Origin: CADEDH01 sp047974625
GTDB taxonomy: Bacteria > Actinomycetota > Acidimicrobiia > Acidimicrobiales > SZUA-35
DNA length: 64,000 nucleotides
Direction of reading: 5' to 3'
Assembly (NCBI GenBank): GCA_047974625.1
Contig: JBKECK010000078.1
Span: 1-64,000 of the forward strand
Position numbers and translations under genes: made by a program. This document shows, one piece after another, positions 11,591-20,106 of this stretch (position 1 is the stretch's first letter; each line of letters opens with the position of its first letter). Below the pieces are notes generated by a model, which saw only the letters and a program-made list of their open reading frames with translations, was not told the DNA's origin and did not search any database.

Positions 11591-12861
11591 GAACGGTACC
11601 CCGCGTTGATCTCGATGTAGCCGTGGGTCAGGTCGCAGGTCCACACCGTCGCCGTTCCCGAGCCGACCCCGACGTCCACCTCGAGGGTCACCTCGGCGCC
11701 CTGAAGGTGGGTGGTAGCCCGGGCCTCCGAGTAGCCGTCGGTGAGCTGGCCGTGGCGGGCCACGAGCTCGGGTCCGATGCGGATGGTGAGCCGGTCCCGG
11801 TCGGCGGGCTCGCCGGCCTTCCCGACCGCCATCACGATGCGGCCCCAGTTGGCGTCGCCGGCAGCTAGGGCCGTCTTCACCAGGGGTGAGTTGGCGATGG
11901 CCAGGGCGATCACCTTGGCCGACGCGTCGTCGGCGGCCCCGGTGACGGTGACGGTGACGAACCGGGTGGCGCCCTCCCCGTCCCGCACGATCTGGTGGGC
12001 CAGGTCCAGGTTGACGGCGTCGAGGGCGGCGACCAGCTCGTCCCAGCCCGGGGAGCCGGCCCCGGCGATCGGTTCGTTTCCGGCCCGGCCGGTGGCCATG
12101 ATCAGCACCGTGTCGCTGGTCGAGGTGTCACTGTCGACGGTGATCCGATTGTAGGACCGTTCCACCGATCCGGCGGTGGCCTGCTGCAGGGCCTCGGGGG
12201 TGACGGCCAGGTCGGTGAACACGAAGGCGAGCATGGTGGCCATGTCGGGGGCGATCATGCCGGACCCCTTGGCGATACCCATCACGACCGCCCCGTCGGC
12301 GCCGACCACGGTGGCGGCTGCTCCCTTGGCGAAGGTGTCGGTGGTCCGGATGGCCTCGGCGGCCCGCCTCCACCGGTCAGTGGCCGCGGCCGGATCGGCC
12401 AGCGGCTCCACGCCCGCCGCGGTGGTGGTGACGGCCGCGGTCATGGCGTCGGGGTCGAGGATCTCGCCGATGACGCCGGTCGAGGCCAGAAGGACCTCGC
12501 CCGGCCGACAGCCGAGGGCGGCCGCGGTGGCCGCGGCGGTGGCTTCGGCCGCCCGGTCTCCGGCCCCGCCGGTGAAGGCGTTGGCGTTGCCGGCGTTGAC
12601 CACCAGGGCCCGGGCCCGCCCGCCGGGGACGACGCGCCGACACCAATCGACGGGGGCCGACGGGCACTTGGAGCGGGTGAACACCCCGGCCACGGTGGTG
12701 CCCTCGTCGAGGGCAACCACGAGCACGTCGTCGCGCCCCTGGTAGCGCAGCCCGGCGGCATGGGTGCCGAGCCCGACGCCCCGCACCGGCGGGAGGTCGG
12801 GGAAACGGTCCGGCGCCAGGGGTGACACGGCCGGCCCGGCCGGCCCGGGGTTGGCGGTCAC
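11587..12861 (-). CDS. argJ: bifunctional ornithine acetyltransferase / N-acetylglutamate synthase
   Basis: Moves the acetyl group from acetylornithine to glutamate, recycling acetate in arginine synthesis. The self-cleavage site that produces the two subunits is GSGMIAPDMATMLAFVFTD, with the nucleophilic Thr in the ATML step near residue 195. C-terminal INAGYRS is close to the family's usual ending. 424 aa from GTG 12861, which overlaps the argC stop (GTGA). The frame is open about 60 bases further upstream, but that lies inside argC. Whether it is also an acetyl-CoA-dependent synthase cannot be decided from sequence. Confidence 0.95.
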   Translation of the reverse strand: MTANPGPAGPAVSPLAPDRFPDLPPVRGVGLGTHAAGLRYQGRDDVLVVALDEGTTVAGVFTRSKCPSAPVDWCRRVVPGGRARALVVNAGNANAFTGGAGDRAAEATAAATAAALGCRPGEVLLASTGVIGEILDPDAMTAAVTTTAAGVEPLADPAAATDRWRRAAEAIRTTDTFAKGAAATVVGADGAVVMGIAKGSGMIAPDMATMLAFVFTDLAVTPEALQQATAGSVERSYNRITVDSDTSTSDTVLIMATGRAGNEPIAGAGSPGWDELVAALDAVNLDLAHQIVRDGEGATRFVTVTVTGAADDASAKVIALAIANSPLVKTALAAGDANWGRIVMAVGKAGEPADRDRLTIRIGPELVARHGQLTDGYSEARATTHLQGAEVTLEVDVGVGSGTATVWTCDLTHGYIEINAGYRS

Positions 12862-13904
12862 GGGTACACCCCGGCCACGCTGAGCCCCGAGTCTTCGTCG
12901 AGGCCGAGGGCGATGTTGGCGCATTGGACGGCCATGCCGGACGCTCCCTTGGTCAGGTTGTCGAGGACCCCGATGGTGAGCACCATGCCGGTCCGGGGGT
13001 CGACCCGGGCCGTGAGCTGGACCGCGTTGGATCCGAGCACCGCCTTGGTCGACGGGATCCGTTCGGACACCATGACGAACGGTTCGTCCCGGTAGAAGGC
13101 GGCCAGGGCAGCCAGGACCTGGGCCGTGGTTCGCTCCCCACCGGTGGGCCGGCTGTAGCAGGTGGCCAGGATCCCCCGGTTCATGGGCACGAGGTGGGGG
13201 GTGAACAGGACCCGGGCCGGTCGCCCGGCGTGGTCCCTGAGGGCCTGTTCGATTTCGGGGGTGTGGCGGTGGGTCAGGAGCCCGTAGGCGGTCACGTCCT
13301 CGTCGACGGTGCAGAAGGTGGTGTTGGGTTTGGGCGGGCGGCCAGCCCCGCTCACCCCGGTCTTGATGTCGATGACGATCCCGTCGGGCTCGATCAGCCC
13401 GGCCGAGAGCAGGGGGGCCACGCTGAGGACGGCGGTGGCCGCGTTACAGCCGGTGGCCGCGATCAGCTCAGCCCCCACGATGTCCTCCCGGAACAGCTCG
13501 GGCAGACCGTAGACGGCTCGGTCGAGCAGGTCGGGCCGGGTGTGCTCCGCCCCGTACCACTCGGGGTAGAGCGACGGATCGTGGAGGCGGAAGTCAGAGC
13601 CCATGTCGACGATGTGGCCGACCCGCCCCAGCAGGTCGGGAACCACCCCCATGGACACCCCGTGGGGCAGGCCGCAGAACACCACGTCGAGCCCGTCGAG
13701 CAGGTCGGGTTGGTAGGTGTCGAAGACACGGTCGCCGTAGGCGAGGGCCAGACTGGGGTAGAGGTCGGCGATGGCGTTGCCGGCGTGGCTGTCGCCGGTG
13801 GCCACCATGACCTCGAAACTGGGATGGCCGGCCAGTAATCGGAGCAGTTCGGCCCCGGTGTAACCCGAGGCCCCGACGATGCCGACGCGTTGCGTGCTGG
13901 CCAT
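12858..13904 (-). CDS. argC: N-acetyl-gamma-glutamyl-phosphate reductase
   Basis: NADPH-dependent reduction of acetylglutamyl phosphate to the semialdehyde. The Rossmann start is VGIVGASGYTGAELLRLL, and the catalytic cysteine region is ELIAATGCNAATAVLS near residue 150. The C-terminus contains DNLTKGASGMAVQ. 348 aa. The ATG at 13904 is chosen over further-upstream frames because GGGAGA lies five bases before it and homology begins directly. First gene of the arg operon, controlled by the promoter/operator at 13981-14012. Confidence 0.96.
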   Translation of the reverse strand: MASTQRVGIVGASGYTGAELLRLLAGHPSFEVMVATGDSHAGNAIADLYPSLALAYGDRVFDTYQPDLLDGLDVVFCGLPHGVSMGVVPDLLGRVGHIVDMGSDFRLHDPSLYPEWYGAEHTRPDLLDRAVYGLPELFREDIVGAELIAATGCNAATAVLSVAPLLSAGLIEPDGIVIDIKTGVSGAGRPPKPNTTFCTVDEDVTAYGLLTHRHTPEIEQALRDHAGRPARVLFTPHLVPMNRGILATCYSRPTGGERTTAQVLAALAAFYRDEPFVMVSERIPSTKAVLGSNAVQLTARVDPRTGMVLTIGVLDNLTKGASGMAVQCANIALGLDEDSGLSVAGVYP

Positions 13905-13980
13905 GGTGTCTCCCACGATTGGTACCGAACCGTGACGGCTCAGAGGCTGGCGGACGGGGGTGAGGAACCCCGACGGCCCG

Positions 13981-14012
13981 GTTAATATACAAGTGGTCGG
14001 GTAAATATACAA
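13981..14012 (-). promoter_or_regulatory. arg operon promoter overlapped by two ARG-box-like operators
   Basis: On the minus strand TTGTAT (14012-14007) and TATATT (13989-13984) are separated by exactly 17 bases, a near-consensus promoter. Each hexamer sits in an AT-rich imperfect palindrome: GTAAATATAC at 14001-14010 and GTTAATATAC at 13981-13990 (plus-strand reading). Their centres are 20 bp apart, close to the spacing of paired ARG boxes bound by one ArgR hexamer. They are conspicuous in otherwise about 70% GC sequence. That ArgR binds here is inferred from position and geometry. Confidence 0.7.
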
Positions 14013-14113
14013 GCAGATTCCGGATCCACCCCCGGCAACCGGCTGGCGTGGATCGGCCGCCGGGTGCGAGGCTCGGAGCGGTGGGGTCACCCCCAGCCGG
14101 AACGGAGCAGCAG

Positions 14114-14914
14114 ATGGTCAGGTTGGCCAACCATGAGATCGTGGCCCACAACACCGCGACGGCCAGCGAGAACCGGATCCACGACGACGACGTGGCCGCG
14201 TCGTTCGGCTTCCGGGGCGGCCTCGTTCCCGGCGTGGACGTGTTCGCCTACCTGTGCCGGCCCGCCATCGCCCACTGGGGTGTCGACCTGCTCGAACGGG
14301 GCCGTCTGGAAGCCCGTTTCGACCGCCCGGTGTTCGACGGCGAGAAGGTGACAGTCACCGCCCGGACCGTGGGGCGCGACCAGCTCCAGGCCGCCGTGGA
14401 CACCGCTGACGGCCGGTGCGCCGGCCTGGACGCCGAGCTCATGGTCGATCCTCCCCCGCCGATGGGGTTCCCACCGCGGGCCGACCTTCCCGGAACCCGG
14501 CCGCCGGCTGGCCCGGACACCCTGGCCGACGGCACCGTGCTCGGCACCCTGGACGCCGTCTGCGACCCCGACGACCACGCCAACTATCTCCACCAGGTCC
14601 GCGACGAGGGCAGTGCCCTCGCCGTCGACGGCCCCGTGCATCCCGGCTGGCTGCTACGCCTGGCCAACCGGGCCCTGGCCTCGTCGGTGGCGCTCGGCCC
14701 ATGGATCCACGCCGGTTCCGCCGTGACCAACTACCGGTCGACGGCCCTGGGTGAGCCGCTCACCGTCCGCAGCCGGGTGGAGCGGGCCTTCGAACACAAG
14801 GGTCACCGGTTCGTCCTGCTCGACGTCCTGATCCTCGGGGCGGACGCCACGCCACGGACGGCGGTGGCCCACACGGCCATCTACGAGCCCCGCCAGGTCC
14901 GCACCGCCACCTGA
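14114..14914 (+). CDS. MaoC-like hotdog-fold protein
   Basis: Likely a hydratase or thioester-binding protein of the hotdog superfamily; substrate unknown. The N-terminal half has the family pattern: SENRIHDDDVAASFGFRGGL followed by VPGVDVFAYL, then FDRPVFDGEKVTVTA. The second half (about residues 150-260) looks like another hotdog repeat with weaker similarity. 266 aa. ATG 14114 has GGAG ten bases upstream. It is divergent from argC and may share the control region, but nothing suggests a role in arginine metabolism. Confidence 0.8.
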   Translation: MVRLANHEIVAHNTATASENRIHDDDVAASFGFRGGLVPGVDVFAYLCRPAIAHWGVDLLERGRLEARFDRPVFDGEKVTVTARTVGRDQLQAAVDTADGRCAGLDAELMVDPPPPMGFPPRADLPGTRPPAGPDTLADGTVLGTLDAVCDPDDHANYLHQVRDEGSALAVDGPVHPGWLLRLANRALASSVALGPWIHAGSAVTNYRSTALGEPLTVRSRVERAFEHKGHRFVLLDVLILGADATPRTAVAHTAIYEPRQVRTAT

Positions 14915-14930
14915 ACCAGGGCCGGGCCCG

Positions 14931-14975
14931 GTCAGCCAGTCAGCCGGTCAGCCAGTCAGCCAGACAGCCAGACAG
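14931..14975. repeat. 8-bp tandem repeat (GTCAGCCA-type)
   Basis: Five full and one partial copies of an octamer, GTCAGCCA with variants ending in G or starting GACA, end about 24 bases before the -10 element of the uridine kinase gene. Intergenic; no coding role seen. Confidence 0.85.
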
Positions 14976-14999
14976 ACCCCCCACCGGTGACCCGACAGC

Positions 15000-15005
15000 T
15001 AGAGT
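15000..15005 (+). promoter_or_regulatory. -10 element of uridine kinase gene
   Basis: TAGAGT nine bases before the GTG at 15015, consistent with a leaderless or near-leaderless transcript. Confidence 0.45.
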
Positions 15006-15014
15006 GCATGCCCG

Positions 15015-15728
15015 GTGAACACCATCGTCGGTATCTGTGGCGGCAGCGGGTCGGGCAAGACCACCCTGGCCGAACGGCTGGTGGGCCGCCTCCGGGCCTC
15101 CGGTGGCCCCGGCGCGGCCGCCCTCGTCCCGTTCGATGCCTATTACCGGGAGTTCCCGCACCTGACCGTGGCCGAGCGGGCCGGCGTCAACTGGGACCAT
15201 CCCGACGCCCTCGACGCCGATCTCCTGGCCGCCCACCTGGCCGATCTGCGGACCGGGCGGGACGTGGCCGTCCCGGTCTACGACTTCGCCCGGTACCGGC
15301 GCCACGACACCCGGGCCCTGGTGCCCGCCGCGCCCGTGATCGTGGTGGAGGGCATCCTGCTGCTCGCCTTCGGGGCCGTCCGCGACGCGGTGGACCTGAT
15401 GGTGTTCCGCCACTGCCCCGAATCGCGGCGGCTGGAACGGCGGTTAAGCCGGGACGTCCGGGAGCGGGGGCGTGACGCGGCCTCGGTCACGGCCCAGTTC
15501 GCGGCCACGGTCCGGCCGATGCACGAGCGGTTCGTCGCGGCCAACGCCTGGCGGGCCGACCTGGTGTTCGACGAGGCCGACGCGATGGCCGGCCCGCCCG
15601 GGGAGGACGGGCCGAACCCGGTCGACACCTTCGTTGAGATCATCGTGGCCCGGCTGGGCGTGGGATCGTCCCCGCCGGACCCCGGTCGGGACCCGATGGA
15701 CCCGGCCGCCCTGGGCCTGATCAGCTGA
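15015..15728 (+). CDS. udk: uridine kinase
   Basis: P-loop kinase likely phosphorylating uridine or cytidine in pyrimidine salvage. Walker A is GICGGSGSGKTTLAERL at the very N-terminus; PFDAYYREF, VNWDHPDALD, VPVYDFARYRRHDTR and VVVEGILLL match the uridine kinase pattern of Asp and Tyr substrate contacts. 237 aa with a C-terminal tail of about 30 proline-rich residues. GTG start; a GTG 9 bases after TAGAGT. Its stop overlaps the stop of the convergent pepF gene by eight bases within a palindrome (see findings). Confidence 0.88.
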   Translation: MNTIVGICGGSGSGKTTLAERLVGRLRASGGPGAAALVPFDAYYREFPHLTVAERAGVNWDHPDALDADLLAAHLADLRTGRDVAVPVYDFARYRRHDTRALVPAAPVIVVEGILLLAFGAVRDAVDLMVFRHCPESRRLERRLSRDVRERGRDAASVTAQFAATVRPMHERFVAANAWRADLVFDEADAMAGPPGEDGPNPVDTFVEIIVARLGVGSSPPDPGRDPMDPAALGLIS

Positions 15729-17538
15729 TCCGGCCGGCCGCCCGGGCCGCCTCGGTGGCCGCGGTGAGCTGGGCGTCCACCAGGTCGAGGCCACCATCCC
15801 AGAACCCGGGGTCGGTCAGGTCGCAGCCGACGATGGCACCGAGTTCGGCCGGCGGTTTCGACCCGCCCGCCGCCAGCAGCTCCAGGTAGGAGGGCACGAA
15901 TCCCTCGCCCTCGGCCTCGTAGCGGGCGTACACCGACAGGGCCAGGAGCTGCCCGTAGGCGTAGGCGTACACATAACCGGGGGTTCCGATGAAGTGGGGG
16001 ATGTACGACCACCAGGAGCGGTACCCGTCGGTGATCTCCACCGCGTCGCCGAGCATCTCGGCCTGGGTCTCGACCCACAGCTCCCCGAACCGGTCGGTGG
16101 ACAGTTCGCCCTCGGTCCGCCGGGCGGTGTGGGCCGCGTTCTCGAAGCGGTTCATGGCCACCTGCCGGAACACGGTGGCGATCGAGTCGTCGATGGTGGA
16201 GGCCAGGAGGGAGAACCGCTCGGCCGGATCGTCGATCATCGTGAGCAGCCGCTTGTTGGTCATGGCCTCGCCGAACACCGAGGCCGTCTCGGCCAGGGTG
16301 AGCGGGGTGGTCGGGTGGAAGATCCCCTGGCCCCGGGCCAGGTAGGCGTGGACGCCGTGACCGAGTTCGTGGGCCAGGGTGAGCACGTCACGGGACCGGC
16401 CCGTCCAGTTGAGCAGGACGTAGGGGTGGTGGGAGGGGACGGTGTAGGCGCAGAAGGCACCGGGCTGCTTGCCCGGCCGGGTGGGGGCGTCGATCCAGCG
16501 CTCGTCGAGGAACCGGTCGACCACCGAACCGAGCTCCGGTGAGAACGAGTGGTAGGCGTCGCGCACCACCGCGGTGGCCTCGCTCCAGCCGATCTGCTGT
16601 TCGCTGCCGGCCACGGCCGCCATCCGGTCGTAGTCGGCCAGGCGTTCAAGTCCCAGCACCTGGGCCTTCAGCCGGTACCACCGTTGGGGCAGATCGTAGC
16701 GGGCCACCACGGCGTCAATCAGGGCCTGGACGGATTCGTCGCTGGCCTCGTTGGCCAGGTTGCGGCTGGAGATCCAGGTGGTGAACGACCGCAACCGGTC
16801 GTCGATCGATTTGTCGAGCAGGAGGGTGTTGTAGATGAAGCCGCGGGTCCGGATTCCGGGCTCGAGACCGGCGGTGACGGCCTCGGCCGCAGCCCGGCGA
16901 GCCTCACGGTCCGGGTGTTGCAGAAGCGACAGCCCCTGCTCGAGGGGGGCGGTACGGGGGGTGCCGTCGCCGTCGTCGAGCTCCACCGTGATCCCCGAGA
17001 TCAGCTCGGAGAACAGACGGACCCAGGACGAGGTCCGGGTTACCGATGTCTCGATGAGGACGGTCTCCTCGGCCTCGGAAAGCAGGTGGGGCCGGTTGAG
17101 GCGGGTGGTCTGGAGGTGGTGACGGCAGAAGTCGAGGCGGGGGTCGGACAGGAGGGCGTCGGCGGCTCCGTCGTCGAGGGCGGCGAACTCCAGCTCCAGG
17201 AAAACCAGCTGGCTGGCCACCGCGGTGGACGTCTCCTGCAGTTGTTGCATGAGCGCCCCCCGCTCGGGGTCGAGGGTGTTCTCGCTGAACCTCAGCATCC
17301 CGAAGTAGCCGCCGCGGGCGGAAAGCTCGTTGATCCGGGCCACGGTGCGCATGACCTCGGCCATCTCTCCGGCGTCGAGCTCGGCCACGTGGCCGCGGTA
17401 CTTCTGGAGGCCGTCGGCCAGTTCGGCGGCCTGGGCGACCAGCTCCCCCGGTTCGCCCGCTCCGGCCAGGAGCGGTTCGAGGTCCCAGGTGATGTCGGCG
17501 GCGGTCAGATCGACGGAGGCGGCGTCAGTGACGGACAT
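15721..17538 (-). CDS. pepF: M3 family oligoendopeptidase F
   Basis: Cytoplasmic zinc metallopeptidase that degrades short peptides. Zinc-binding LAHELGHGVHAYL (HExxH) near residue 385, followed by the third ligand in TLAETASVFGEAM, and the substrate-binding tyrosines of FIGTPGYVYAYAYGQ near residue 530. 605 aa, usual for the M3B subfamily. ATG 17538 is chosen because homology begins there and the -10-like CATAGT is six bases upstream. The frame stays open far into pheT, but that part is out of frame with pheT and not real. Confidence 0.95.
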   Translation of the reverse strand: MSVTDAASVDLTAADITWDLEPLLAGAGEPGELVAQAAELADGLQKYRGHVAELDAGEMAEVMRTVARINELSARGGYFGMLRFSENTLDPERGALMQQLQETSTAVASQLVFLELEFAALDDGAADALLSDPRLDFCRHHLQTTRLNRPHLLSEAEETVLIETSVTRTSSWVRLFSELISGITVELDDGDGTPRTAPLEQGLSLLQHPDREARRAAAEAVTAGLEPGIRTRGFIYNTLLLDKSIDDRLRSFTTWISSRNLANEASDESVQALIDAVVARYDLPQRWYRLKAQVLGLERLADYDRMAAVAGSEQQIGWSEATAVVRDAYHSFSPELGSVVDRFLDERWIDAPTRPGKQPGAFCAYTVPSHHPYVLLNWTGRSRDVLTLAHELGHGVHAYLARGQGIFHPTTPLTLAETASVFGEAMTNKRLLTMIDDPAERFSLLASTIDDSIATVFRQVAMNRFENAAHTARRTEGELSTDRFGELWVETQAEMLGDAVEITDGYRSWWSYIPHFIGTPGYVYAYAYGQLLALSVYARYEAEGEGFVPSYLELLAAGGSKPPAELGAIVGCDLTDPGFWDGGLDLVDAQLTAATEAARAAGRIS

Positions 17539-17544
17539 GTCTCC

Positions 17545-17550
17545 ACTATG
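17545..17550 (-). promoter_or_regulatory. pepF -10 element (leaderless)
   Basis: CATAGT on the minus strand, six bases upstream of the pepF ATG. Confidence 0.4.
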
Positions 17551-17586
17551 CCGCGTCGCCGCCGGGCCGCGTCCGGTCGGACCCGG

Positions 17587-17609
17587 CCCCCGCCCCCCGG
17601 GGGCGGGGG
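17587..17609 (-). terminator. GC hairpin directly after pheT
   Basis: Two 11-base arms, CCCCCGCCCCC and GGGGGCGGGGG, around one central base, starting right after the pheT stop codon. Very stable but without a T tract. It could end the infC-pheT transcript or protect its 3' end; which is unknown. Confidence 0.45.
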
Positions 17610-19982
17610 TCAACGGAGGGTGGCGTCGTGGGTTCCGGTGACGGCGTAGATGAGGGTCTGGCGCACCTCGGCCACTTCCGCGTCGGTGAGGGTCCGGTCG
17701 TCGGCCTGGAGGCGGAGCCCGAAGGCGAGGGACCGGGCGTCCTCGGGCACCGCGTCGCCCCGGTAGACATCGAACAAGGCCACCCGGCGGACCAGCGGGC
17801 GGCCCGCCTTGGCCAGGGTGGCGCTCACCGCCGCGGCCGGGATCCGGTCGGCCACCACGAAGGCCAGGTCGATGTCGCTCGACGGGAAGCGGGAGACGGG
17901 TTCGAGCCTGGGCACCGACGCCAGGGCGGCCACGATGGGGGCGACGTCGAGCCGGAGCCAACCGAGACGGCCCGTGATGCGGTGGTCCTGGGTGACGTCG
18001 GGGTCGACCTCGCCGACCTCGCCGATCTCGGCCCCCCGGAACCGGACCACAGCCGATCGTCCGGGGTGGAGCCCGGCGCAGGGCCGGTTGGCCAGGCTGA
18101 GCCCGGTGAGGTGGAGCTCGGCGGCCAGGCGGTGCAAGAGCTGCACTGCGGCGGTGGCCGCCCCTTCGGTCCCATGGCCGCTGCTGATGACGGCCACCTG
18201 TTCCGGCTCGACCGGGAGCTCGCCCCCGGAGGGGTGGAACACCCGTCCCAGCTCCGAGAGCATCAGGGGTCCGGACCGGTGGGCCTGGTTGGCGGCCACC
18301 GCCTTGAGCAGGCCCGGGAGCAGTGAGGTCCGCAGCACCGACTCCTCGGCCACCAGGGGGTTGGTGAGGGAGATGCCGTCGGCCCCGAGGCCGGCCCGGT
18401 GGAGGTCGCCGGGGGCGAGGAACGGGGTGGGCATCACCTCGGTGGCGCCGGCCCCGAGCACACCGGCCCGGATGGCCCGGCGGGCCCGCTGGTGGGGGCT
18501 GAGGCCACCGGCCTGGGGTGAGCGCGGCACCCGGCGGCCGGACCGGTCGTAGCCGTGGTGGCGGGCCACCTCCTCCACCAGATCGATCTCCTGGGTGACG
18601 TCGGGCCGCCACGGGGGCACGGTCACCGACAGTTCGTCGTCGACGCCCGCGGCGCCCGGGCCGACCCCGAAACCGATGGCGGTCAGGTAGCCGCCGATGG
18701 CGGCTGGGTCCAGCTCGACGTTGAGCAGCCGGTTGAGGCGGCCGCCCCGCAGGATGATGGTCGGTGTGGTGACCGGGCCGTCGTCGTCGACGATGGTGCC
18801 GGGAGCGACGGTGGCCCCACAGATCTCGGCCGCCAGCTGGCAGAAGCGGTCGAGGGCCCTTTCGATACCGGCCGGGTCGACGCCCCGCTCGAACCGGGTC
18901 GACGCCTCGGAGCGGAGGCCGAGCCGGCGCGAGGTGCGGGCCACCGACATCCGGTCCCACACCGCGGCCTCCACCACGACGCTGGTGGTTACGTCGGTGA
19001 TCTCGGTGGACGCACCCCCCATGACCCCGGCCAGCCCGATGGGCTCGTCGGCTGCGTTGACGATCACCCCGTCGGCGGTGTCGAGGCGGCGTTTGACGTC
19101 GTCCAGGGTGGTGAGCGTCTCCCCGGACCGGGCCCGCCGTACCCCGAGCTCCCCGTCGGCGACGAGGTCGAGGTCGTAGGTGTGGTTGGGTTGGCCGAGC
19201 TCGAGCATCACATAGTTGGAGATGTCGACGATGGCGTTGATCGAACGGACCCCGCAGGCGGTTAGCCGGTCGGCCATCCACCGGGGCGACGGGCCGATGG
19301 TGATCCCGTCGAGGACCCGGACCCCGAAGCGGGGGCACAGCGCCCGGTCCCGGACCTCGACCCGCACCCGGTCGGCGGCCGCCGTTCCGCTGGGGTCCGG
19401 TTCCGGGGTGCGGATGGTGAAGGGGACACCGAGCCGGGCGGCTAGGTCCCGGGCCACACCGGCCACCGACAGGGCGTCGGGCCGGTTGCCTTCGATGTCG
19501 AGATCGAACAGGACGTCGGGGTGCCGGTCGAGCACCTCGGCCAGTGGCCGGCCCACCGGGAACGCCGGGTCGAGGATCCAGATCCCGTCGTCGTCGCCGG
19601 TGGCGCCGAGTTCCCCGGCCGCGCACAGCATGCCGTTCGACCATTCGCCCCGCAGCTTGCGCCGCGCGATCTCCATGCCGTTGGGCATGATCGTGCCGAT
19701 GGTGGCCAGGGGCACCCGGTCACCGACCGCCATGTTGAACGCCCCGCAGCACACCTGGAGGGGTTCGCCGTCGCCGGCATCGACGGACACCAGTTGGATC
19801 CGGTCGGCTCCGGGGTGGGGGGACAGCCCGAGGACCTCGGCCACCACCACACCGTCCCAGTCAGCGCCGACGATCGACACCTCCTCGCAGACCATGCCGA
19901 GATCGGTCATCGTCTCGGCGAGGTCGTCGGGTGAGCCCGTGATCGGGGCGAACTCCTGGAGCCAGGACAGCAGGACCTTCAT
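17610..19982 (-). CDS. pheT: phenylalanyl-tRNA synthetase beta subunit
   Basis: Beta subunit of the alpha2-beta2 enzyme that charges tRNA-Phe; carries the editing (B3/B4) domain and tRNA-binding modules. MKVLLSWLQEF at the N-terminus, the EMAP-like tRNA-binding domain near residues 40-150, RPDALSVAGVARDLA, B3/B4 region with GVMGG, and the C-terminal anticodon-binding FDX domain with FPSSDIDLAFVV. 790 aa, typical. ATG with GAGGAGG about seven bases upstream. 124 bases downstream of pheS. Confidence 0.97.
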   Translation of the reverse strand: MKVLLSWLQEFAPITGSPDDLAETMTDLGMVCEEVSIVGADWDGVVVAEVLGLSPHPGADRIQLVSVDAGDGEPLQVCCGAFNMAVGDRVPLATIGTIMPNGMEIARRKLRGEWSNGMLCAAGELGATGDDDGIWILDPAFPVGRPLAEVLDRHPDVLFDLDIEGNRPDALSVAGVARDLAARLGVPFTIRTPEPDPSGTAAADRVRVEVRDRALCPRFGVRVLDGITIGPSPRWMADRLTACGVRSINAIVDISNYVMLELGQPNHTYDLDLVADGELGVRRARSGETLTTLDDVKRRLDTADGVIVNAADEPIGLAGVMGGASTEITDVTTSVVVEAAVWDRMSVARTSRRLGLRSEASTRFERGVDPAGIERALDRFCQLAAEICGATVAPGTIVDDDGPVTTPTIILRGGRLNRLLNVELDPAAIGGYLTAIGFGVGPGAAGVDDELSVTVPPWRPDVTQEIDLVEEVARHHGYDRSGRRVPRSPQAGGLSPHQRARRAIRAGVLGAGATEVMPTPFLAPGDLHRAGLGADGISLTNPLVAEESVLRTSLLPGLLKAVAANQAHRSGPLMLSELGRVFHPSGGELPVEPEQVAVISSGHGTEGAATAAVQLLHRLAAELHLTGLSLANRPCAGLHPGRSAVVRFRGAEIGEVGEVDPDVTQDHRITGRLGWLRLDVAPIVAALASVPRLEPVSRFPSSDIDLAFVVADRIPAAAVSATLAKAGRPLVRRVALFDVYRGDAVPEDARSLAFGLRLQADDRTLTDAEVAEVRQTLIYAVTGTHDATLR

Positions 19983-20106
19983 GGTCGGCCTCCTCGTAGG
20001 ATCGCATCGACGCGGTCCGGGGACTTCGGGATCACCGCGACAGGGTTCGGGGTGACCGGGGTGGGTGGGGGCGGGACGGACGGCACGGGCAGCGGGGGCG
20101 GGCCGG

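Noticed and set aside
17539..19644. A reading frame open from pepF across nearly all of pheT, giving an apparent 1300-residue protein
   Set aside because: The part before pepF is out of frame with pheT, Arg/Pro-rich and without homology features; pepF has its own ATG, -10 and full-length domain.
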